From Dactylellina haptotyla (lineage: Eukaryota > Ascomycota > Orbiliomycetes > Orbiliales > Orbiliaceae), in contig CM062379.1 in the NCBI GenBank assembly GCA_031310005.1, forward strand, positions 5,456,001 through 5,520,000: a DNA stretch of 64,000 nt, in the 5' to 3' direction. A model generated the notes under the pieces. That model was not told the DNA's origin. It did no database searches and saw nothing but the letters and a program-made list of their open reading frames with translations. This document shows positions 56,426 through 64,000 of the stretch, one piece after another (positions within the stretch are counted from its first letter, which is position 1; each line of letters opens with the position of its first letter). The translations under genes and the position numbers were made by a program.

Positions 56426-58002
56426 AAACCCCGATTTTATGTTTTACTCTTCTCCTTGGACTGAGAGACCAGAGACAGGTAGCTGCTAATGGTTTAACGT
56501 CAGGGTTTCTTTAATATTTCGAAGGAGTTTTAATTGTATTAATTTACGTATTTACCTTAGAACATTTGGTATTGCCCCTCAAAAAATTAAAGCCTACGTC
56601 ATGGACCGAGAAAGAGATGGCTTTTGTGATTACAGTAATAACGATAACCTGACCTCTCTCTTTATTTGTTTCTTATTATCCCGGACTTTTCTTGTAATAC
56701 CGTTTCGACAAAACCTCCACAATTCCGCGTGGTACCGGGGCAAGAAAACATCAATTGTACTTGACTCCCGAGTAGTGGCGGTTAGTTTATACTTAGCGAG
56801 CAGCGGCACTGATTCTAACCTTACTGGGCGGTCTTGACTCGCCAAATAGTAAATATCATTGGACCCCAGAGTTCAGCGCCTAACCTGGTTTAACGTTACT
56901 GTTGCATCTGACCTTAATAAATATATTTTATATTAACAAAGGCCGTATTATAATATCATACAACTTATGATCTACTGATTTTATCAACATTTTCAGCTCA
57001 GATTAGCCCACATGATTTCTGAGTGGCGGGAAACAAGGGTCTCGGTTCTTCTCTTAGAATTCATCCTGCAGTTCGACATCGTTTACCGGGAATCGTGTCA
57101 ATTCTTTTTGTTTTTTGTTTTTCTTTTTTCGGTTTTATGGCCGTAAACTTGTGATATCTGGGTGTAGTTTCTAAGTGAACTCAATAAAATGCCCAGCGTA
57201 GTCTCTAAATGGCGATAACTGTGTATAACTTCTTTCTGACTCTTAACCGTAGCCATGTACATGTCATAATAACACGAGAGAACACGGAATGCGTTCCTTA
57301 GGGCTGCTCCTAACCAAGCTCGAGGACCCAGTCTTTTGGCATGCATATAAGCTATCTCAAAAGTTAGGATAGAGTTACTGTTTCTAGGTTGCGTGCCCGA
57401 ATATAAACCTGGATGGCTTCTGTCTCACTCGGTTTGGCCGGCTATGGTATGATCACTTGTTATCTAATAGCGCGTTCCTCCGGAGTCGCACTCGGATGCG
57501 CTGCAGAGTTTGACATCGAGTAAACGAATATCGACGCACGACTGGGCTGAAGAAGAGAACGTAGATTAAGTAAAAAATTGTCCATTAAATTTAGTAAACT
57601 ACCTACCAGCCATGAGAAATAAATATGATGCGGGCGCAACTCGCCACCTATATGCCAGTATTTGATATTACATTAAAATCTGCCATTGATTCAAATAATG
57701 ATAATAGTTTACGGGAGATCGGCATACCAAACTCTTCGAGAAGACTCGGAAACTAATGCATTTTGTGTCACATAATGATATTTTAATTAGGTCGGCTGGC
57801 CTCGGCTGGTGCTTAGAAAACTCGTAGTGGTCAAGCAAGAATATTTCATGCTATTAGAATAATTATTGTATTTGGAGTACGAGATAACTAAATTAGATTC
57901 CATACTACGTGGAAATTGAATGTAATAATGATAAGCAAAGATGTTTTTGTATACGCAAAAATGATGTTCGGATGTGAGTCAGATCATAGGTTATTGTTGA
58001 AT
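56426..58002. other. Tail-to-tail intergenic region
   Basis: 3' sequences of two convergent secreted-protein genes separated by AT-rich DNA. Frames at 56601-56845 on both strands mirror one another and are not coding-like. No gene seen. Confidence 0.5.
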
Positions 58003-58994
58003 TTAGAAATATATCCGAGTTGCAATTGCCCGCGCTCTTGCTGGAACATTGACTCCCCAATCTCTCTCCTTTACTCTGACTCTATAGTCGCTTTCCGGCT
58101 TGGAAGTAGCGCATTTTGCGTATCCACCATATACCGGACTTGTTTCCGTAAAGCAGGTGGCACCTGATGGACAGTTTGTTGGTCCGGCCCAGCAGTTGCC
58201 GCCGCATTGCTCACCAACTTTTGCTGTTGCAGAGGGAGGTGGTAAGGATACACTGAATTCGTATCGATAGGAAGTACAGGGGTTTGGGCATTCCGTGCCG
58301 CGGAGAACCGCATCGGTACCGTCGATGCATACTGAATAACCGCTAGTTTGGCAAGCGCAGACCTGGCTAACAGGGCAGAGAGTCTGAGAAGTTACCCAGT
58401 CTGCTTCTTATTAGTTTTTTTGTTGCCACTCAAATAGGTGAAACAAGTGAACTTACAAGTGGTTGCTGAAGCTTGAGTAGTTCCTCCACATTGGCCAGAA
58501 CTCTCTGCTAGATCCGTGGGTATGTTGCTCCATAACCATCTCGTCGTGGTCGGCTGGACGGTCGGGCCCGTGTATACAGATATGCAGCTGGTATTATCTT
58601 GGACGGTTGTAGGGAGACAAATACTCGATCCACTCGTTTGGCACACACAAAGATGGTCTGTCGGGCAGAGATTCGATTCGCGGGCGGAGATATCACAATG
58701 GCCGTACGGCGTCGCCATGTAACTTAACGGGGTTGACATCGGGTAAAATACCGTCGCAATATCATTGCAGGTGCAAGACGCGTCTTGTCTCCTTTCTAAT
58801 CTGGCTTTTACTTTTTGAGCCGGCGAAAGCATTTTGTACTGGCTGTCCTCTGGGAGTTCTCGTTTCCGTTTCGGGAGCCACCAGGGGCATTGGCCTCCAG
58901 GCTTTTTGAATTTGTCATTATTGCCAAAGCATGCGGCTAGGTCGCTAATTAAGAACAGCAAAATAAAACAATTCTTCCAGTTAATGAAGCACAT
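58003..58994 (-). CDS. Secreted Cys-rich protein with duplicated module and CBM1-like C-terminal domain
   Basis: Exons on the minus strand 58994-58457 and 58400-58003 give 311 residues. The intron acceptor at 58401 (GCAG) was chosen because the later CAG shifts the frame. An N-terminal signal peptide (KNCFILLFLISDLAACF) is followed by a basic propeptide with possible Kex2 sites KRKR (42-45) and RR (68-69), so the mature chain may start QDASCTC. Two copies of a Cys module follow: LCPTDHLCVCQTSGSSICL (109-127) and LCPVSQVCACQTSGYSVCI (188-206). Each is near a QCGG motif. The second QCGG begins a CBM1-like domain (EQCGGNCWAGPTNCPSGATC, 244-263) with a further Cys at 276. CBM1 domains bind cellulose or chitin. 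No catalytic domain is seen, so it may be a surface-binding or effector-type protein. Confidence 0.8.
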
Positions 58995-59674
58995 TGCTAC
59001 AACTAGAAAAATGTAATTATTGTTAATATTGGAGATGAATATTTCGTCTATGGAAAGTTGCTGTTGGACGGAGCCTTGGGAGTGGGTTTCTTATATTGTT
59101 AGAATGGCGCACATGCGTACAGAAGTACCTAGGGAGTTAAATATATAAAATAATTTCAGAGGATATATAACCTTTATCAGCTATCAAGTCTCCGTTTAAA
59201 GTCAGTTCCGCTTTTGACGGAAATATCAACATCAAACAAGGAATATCTCTCCTTTACTCAAAAATGACGGATTTGTTATAGCGTTAGCTTTTCGAGAATG
59301 ACAAGGCACAGGAGGCGTATACACAATATTGTTGTACAATATCTTATCTATCACTGTTTTGACTTGAAATAGTGGATCTTTTCCTTAGTCTCCACATGAT
59401 CGTTAGAAATCTCCGTCCCTACACTTGACCTTTGTAGCACTAGACCCCGAAATTAAATGGATGCAAGCAACAAAAATGAAAGTTTTACGATATTAACTTA
59501 GCATACTATTTATTCCTAAAGTTTTCTCACTCATTCTGAAATGTAAGAACGCAGTGAGAAGTAATTAAATACTAGGTTGTGACCCACCACCAAAATGGTA
59601 CATTTTCCTGTCGTTTTCTTTCGGTGATCCTAACATCTGGCTGGATATTTAATACTAATTACATTTTTGCGATC
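58995..59674. other. Divergent intergenic region
   Basis: Promoters of the leftward CBM1-like gene and the rightward receptor gene. A TATATA stretch near 59163-59170 may serve the leftward gene. No gene seen. Confidence 0.5.
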
Positions 59675-61288
59675 ATGGCTGATTCCAATGAAGCTCTAGG
59701 CAAGGGAGATATTGAGTTAATTTTATTGTATTCTCTCGCAATTGGTTCTGAGTCCCCGTTTTACTCGAACCTACGGATCCTCGATGTTATCTCGAAGTAT
59801 TCGGATTTTATCACCGCCAATGGAAACTTCACTCCGGCAGACCTGACCCAGAACTTCGGCACAAGCCCTTCGATTTCTTCTCTTCTCATTGAATATCTAG
59901 GAGGGGCAGATTATATAAGCTACCTCGTTCCACAGATAATCGGGGCGGAAAATGATGGTCTTTTACCACACCCGAGAACAACCCCGATAGTCATCCCTCT
60001 TTTCGTAACTTTTACCGCAATATCGACGGTTGCTGTTGTCTTACGGTTGTGGTCCAGACATAGGGTGGCAGGTGGTATTAAAACAGATGACTGGGTAACA
60101 GTTCTGGGTTATGTAAGTGGCTCGAAGCCCCCGACCAAGAAAAAAGGCGGAAACCAAAATGAATTTACGTAGCTACGTATACTTGGGGTTGTAGTTACTT
60201 CATAACAAAGCTAATGTGGTTCTATTTAGTTCCTGACCGTCATGTGGGGGGCGGTAGCAATCCATCACAGCAATGCTAGTATGTATAAGATTGATAGTTA
60301 TTCATCAAAACGTTATAAAAAGTAATTTTCGGTAATTAATTCTCCTCGTACAAGATGGCGAATATCAGGCTTTCTGGGATCTGTCATGGATCAGCCTTCG
60401 GGAGACTTATAGGGTAATAACCCCTTCTTCAATTGAGCCTTGGTCTTTTTGCTTTAGAATCATTGCTAATTATACATGGATCCGTGGAAGACTTACTTCG
60501 CTCTTACCGCACTATACCCCTGGGTTATGATGGTTATCAAAATATCACTACTGATATTTTACTACGCGGTGACCAATATCAACTACATGCGCTGGGCGGT
60601 CTGGGCTATAGGATTTATTACAGTTGGCAATACGCTTGCAGGATTTTTCATCACTGTACTTGCATGCAGACCGATCAACTATTGGGACCATCTGTTGGAG
60701 AACCCATGCAAAATAAACCGAGGAACCGCCAATGTCTGCATCGCAGCAATCTACATGTTTACGGACATCGCGATTTGGGTCTTACCCATGCCACTAGTAT
60801 GGCGTCTGAAACTTCCGGCCCGCGAACGAATACTAGCCGTTATTACTTTTGGGGTTGGCGCTGTGTGAGTATTTCTTATTGTTTCTTATAGCCTCATGGT
60901 CTCATTATGCGCAAGAGCCCACCAGCTGACCGTATGTGTATGCAGTGCCTGTATTGCCAGCGGATTCCGAATTAAGGCGTTGCTTGATTTTGAGAGTTAC
61001 GATGCACAAAGCAGCTCTTCGCTCTTGATAAGCGCATGGACAATGTGAGTGTCACAATTTGAACCATACTAAAAGCTCGCCTATTAACTCAAACTCCGTA
61101 GAACCGAACTTAATCTTGCGTTGATATGCGCCTCTGCACCCGCGATTCGAGCATTGTTTAAATTCTTTGCACCAAAAATCCGAACTACTGTCACTGGGAC
61201 CATATCGACAATGCAATCTGCTATCGGAGATAAAGAGAAATTCTCGGAGGAGAAACCAGGTGAAAAGGTGGATTCTGCTTCTACGTAG
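59675..61288 (+). CDS. Pth11-like seven-transmembrane receptor (fungal rhodopsin-like domain)
   Basis: Plasma-membrane receptor-like protein; Pth11 of the rice blast fungus senses surfaces and cues during host infection. Six exons: 59675-60112, 60230-60278, 60355-60413, 60491-60864, 60946-61044 and 61102-61288, giving 401 residues. Family motifs are visible: TAISTVAVVLRLWSRHRV with TDDW after the first helix, ALYPWVMMVIKISLLIFYY, ACRPINYWDH, TDIAIWVLPMPLVWRLKLP, and the late TELNLALICASAPAIRALF. Before the first helix there is an unusually long soluble N-terminus of about 120 residues without the Cys pattern of a CFEM domain. The C-terminal tail is short and charged (EKFSEEKPGEKV). The 60490 acceptor was preferred because the earlier TAG runs into a stop. 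The ligand is unknown. Confidence 0.85.
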
Positions 61289-61870
61289 GATATTTATAAG
61301 TATATAAACATATGCTTTGTGGGACCTACGGCCTTGCGAGACAAATACATATACATATTTTGTATTATCTTTAATTTTGATAATTGTATTTTTGAAACCC
61401 CCAATGCAAAGTTATGAACTTACGTCAAGTCATGTATCGGAACCCCAAACCTTGGTATTGGCACACTGCATGCATATATTAAATAAATTTATGAGTAAAC
61501 GTTTCGTTCAGGGTTAAGAGGTTTTAAAATGCGTTATCAAAACAACTTGATTTATTAGATGTGGCGAATGAGGTAGACTTCAAGCAGGGGTTTAGAATAA
61601 ATGCCTGTCATATGACGTCCCGTCGACGTTTATCCGCATCCTTCAAATATTGGCAGCGCATGACGTCGGCCAACACTGGAACGGCTGGAATTGTTGAAAC
61701 CAGAGAGCGCAACACAAGACTCAAAAAGAACATAAAAAGGGTCCTGTGGCTGGGTAATAGTGTCGTTAATATAGTAAATCTTCAAACGCCTTTCATTCTT
61801 CTAAGATCCTCATAAAAACATATTCCATCGCTGAAACAAAAGGACTATTTTTGTTTTGATTGCCGAAAAT
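61289..61870. other. Intergenic region
   Basis: 3' sequence of the receptor gene and the promoter of the small membrane protein. The frame at 61561-61815 begins with GTG (no ATG before codon 18), is basic and has no family. No gene supported. Confidence 0.45.
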
Positions 61871-62194
61871 ATGAATCCTTTTCTCCTATTCTCAATTATT
61901 TTCGCCATCTTCGCTGCTGCAGCCGGCGCAGCATACAGTTCAGGCGTCCTTGATCCTATCATTGCAGAGATTACAAAGATGTTATTAAAGGCGAAAGCGG
62001 AGGCTGAGGTTAAGGGCCTGCAGGCTCAGGGACTAAAGGAAGGCCAGGACTTCCTTAGAGGTGAGTCTAGTCTTACCCCATTAATGAGCCCGAATATCAA
62101 ACTTTTGTAACGTTACTCATAACTAAATCTGTAAACAGAGGACGTTCCCGGAAATAGAGAGGCAGCAGATATTGGCGAAAAGTTCGGCTTATAG
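61871..62194 (+). CDS. Small membrane-anchored protein, 81 residues
   Basis: Exons 61871-62060 and 62139-62194, with GTGAGT donor and CAG acceptor. An N-terminal hydrophobic segment (LLFSIIFAIFAAAAGAAYSS) serves as signal peptide or, more likely, a membrane anchor. It is followed by an amphipathic, Lys/Ala/Glu-rich helix (MLLKAKAEAEVKGLQAQGLK), a GQDFLRG turn and the tail ADIGEKFGL. The arrangement resembles small uncharacterised proteins that I recall from filamentous ascomycetes, an impression from memory. It reads in the same direction as the receptor gene. Function unknown. Confidence 0.7.
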
Positions 62195-62847
62195 AGAATT
62201 CAGCTGGTCTAAGCTATAATAACTAGTCCTATTGACGAGAAGGTCCCCGTCGAGATTAGCAGCTGCCGTTGATAGGTACGAGCGCGTGCCGCCAGAAGCG
62301 ATAGCCCTAGTGTGGGCGAAATAAGCTTTTTTTTTATCCAATGACAAGTGTTTATATTTTATTTATGAGTCCTATAAGCATGCTCGTTCCATGACAAAAC
62401 TCAATTGATTGATTTCGGTTTATCATCTTAATTAATATGGCGTGTTATTTATTTACGCGTTTGGTGTGATGAGGGTCATGTGTTGCGGTTCAACTGCCAA
62501 ATTCAAAGATATTACGAGACTGATTTACTTATATATATATATATATATTAAAAAATTGGGATTGGCACCTGAGATGAGAATGATGGACATGTTAGCTACT
62601 ATTATTATTTCGTTTATGCATCAGACAAGATTTTCTAACATGACAACTGGAATTTTACGAGGAAAGCCTACCTGGTGTATATAGACGCAGATATAAGAAC
62701 TCTTTAGTAGGGTTGGATTCTATCTTGAAAGTAACTCCGACCAGCTATTCTACTAGGAATTCCACTCGGAATTTCTGTCCCTTGTTCGCTAATTCTCCTA
62801 AATTAGCATATGTTTCTTATTTCTGTTCTTCGGTGCGCGCACTCGCT
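62195..62847. other. Intergenic region with a TA microsatellite
   Basis: Mostly AT-rich spacer holding a TA tract at 62530-62549. The frame open from 62713 is the upstream extension of the next gene's first exon and has no ATG before 62848. No other gene seen. Confidence 0.5.
62530..62549. repeat. TA dinucleotide microsatellite
   Basis: About ten TA units in an AT-rich intergenic stretch; likely length-variable between strains. Confidence 0.8.
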
Positions 62848-63966
62848 ATGAGGCCTCTCTCACATAAATGGCATAGCATCGATGATTGCCCATTCGGTAA
62901 GATCGAGTGTTTGTTCAAAGACGATAATCTCGTCTATGAACTCCACCAAGCCCATCGGGTATCGCGATGAATGTGCTGGCTAACAATCAAAGCAGCACCT
63001 ACGCAAAAGATTCCTTCTAGTGACAGTTTGACGACTAAAATCGGCTTCCCAAAGTTGGTCCCATTATTTGATGGTAACTCGGATACGCCTCTCCGCAAGA
63101 TTCTGAAGCCAATTATTCCACCCAGAACGTCAAGTTTGCATGCTCTTTGCCGTTCCCATTCTTCCGAGAATCTGAACCCGTTAATCACAGTTGAGGAAGC
63201 GCCATCTCGTCGTGCCTCATCGCTGTCCCTTCCATCTGGGACCTCTGAGACCTCTGCAGAGTCGTCAGAAATAGTCCCTGAAATTCAAATAGAACCCCAC
63301 GAGCGGCCCCCGACACCGCTTTCAAACGTTTTCAATATTAGAGTGGTTGGCAGTCACAAGCCCAAGTTGATTGCCCCCTTCTCAACCCCGCGGGTCGTTC
63401 CTCAAACTTCGCTCCAGCCCGCGTTCGCTATGCCAGTACTCGTGATCCCTGAAAATGATAACCCGTTCGACCTTGCGACGACCCTAAAGGACGGTCGCGT
63501 TCGTCGTCTTAGCACTGGTAGCATCGATCCTTCAGCCGAAGAGGAAGATGAGACACAAGCCATCACAATGAGGAACACCATGAAAAATCTACTAGGCACA
63601 GCAAGTTATCACCAGAAGACCGGGCAACATGTCGGATGGAAAACGGATCTTTTGACTGTTACGCCAGAAGGAGGTAACGGTGGGAGTGCACCAGAAGGGT
63701 ACAGTAGACGTCGTTCGAGTTCGCTACCGGATTTGCCGGGTGCTACAAGGCCTTTAAAGTCAGTCAAAGGCAGGCGCGCCACGCCTTGGGTGCATAATAT
63801 CGGGATTAATGGAAATACAGTTAGTAATGGTAGCGCGAGGAAGGTGAAATTGGCATTTCCAAGTTTGAAAAGATTGAGCGATGCGAGTGCCAAGAGTGTT
63901 GAAAGCGAATGTGAGATTTGGTATGATACCTTAGAAGAGCAGGAGCATTCATGGAATACCTCGTAA
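62848..63966 (+). CDS. Unrecognised Ser/Pro-rich, probably disordered protein
   Basis: The preferred model has exons 62848-62896 and 62993-63966, giving 340 residues. The 96-nt intron has a GTAAGA donor, a GCTAAC branch site and an AAG acceptor, all fungal-like. A single-exon reading from the ATG at 62971 would give 331 residues but starts inside this likely intron. No known domain. Basic Ser-rich motifs recur (SRRASSLSLPS, VRRLSTGSID, SRRRSSSLPDLPG, LKRLSDASAKS), matching R-x-x-S or R-R-x-S kinase sites, with a conserved-looking patch ATPWVHNIGINGN. The C-terminus is acidic (ESECEIWYDTLEEQEHS). This suggests a phosphoregulated adaptor, but that is inference. Confidence 0.65.
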
Positions 63967-64000
63967 AAAACCGAAATTTTCCAGCCTGACAAGGCGGAGA

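Noticed and set aside
1-64000. Search by eye for retroelements, DNA transposons with terminal repeats, CRISPR arrays and rRNA genes
   Set aside because: No long direct or inverted terminal repeats, polymerase or transposase motifs, spaced repeats or rRNA-like sequence were recognised. Strongly decayed remnants would escape this reading.

Overview
The window reads as nuclear DNA of a filamentous ascomycete (Pezizomycotina). Its genes carry short GT-AG introns with fungal-type branch sites (CTAAC or CTAAT just before the acceptor). It holds fungal-specific families (Ugo1, RTA1-like, Pth11-like receptor, MBOAT_2/wax-synthase type acyltransferase) and the secreted Thr/Ser-rich and Cys-rich proteins typical of this group. 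Which class it belongs to cannot be settled from the sequence. I saw no rRNA or tRNA gene, CRISPR array, retroelement or intact transposon.

Bases 1-7252 hold no gene I can support; the last part is probably the promoter and long leader of VTS1. A dense block of conserved cellular genes runs from 7.2 to 30.6 kb: VTS1 (SAM-domain mRNA decay factor), UGO1 (mitochondrial fusion), an F-box protein, ureidoglycolate lyase, NAA20 (NatB catalytic subunit), an RTA1-like membrane protein, a conserved acidic/coiled protein, a LisH/WD40 protein, the ribosomal genes RPL12 and RPL29 placed head to head, and the TFIIIC subunit TFC4/Sfc4. Most of their exon junctions could be placed by hand. They include a 4-nt first exon in RPL12 and a 2-nt internal exon in RPL29.

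From 30.6 kb to the end the region is gene-poor and looks accessory. It contains a small secreted Cys-rich protein, a secreted aspartic protease, a tail-to-tail pair of an FAD monooxygenase and a nitronate monooxygenase, an unrecognised 748-residue protein, a two-zinc-finger protein, an MBOAT_2 acyltransferase, an unrecognised 120-residue protein, a large secreted Thr-rich protein, a secreted protein with duplicated Cys modules and a CBM1-like tail, a Pth11-like receptor with a long extra N-terminus, a small membrane-anchored protein and a disordered phosphoprotein-like protein. The mix of protease, Cys-rich secreted proteins and a surface receptor suggests interaction with hosts, prey or substrate surfaces. 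That is an inference from gene content only.

Exon boundaries come from reading frame and splice consensus and have not been checked against transcripts. All intergenic stretches over about 300 bases are listed with what was, or was not, seen in them.
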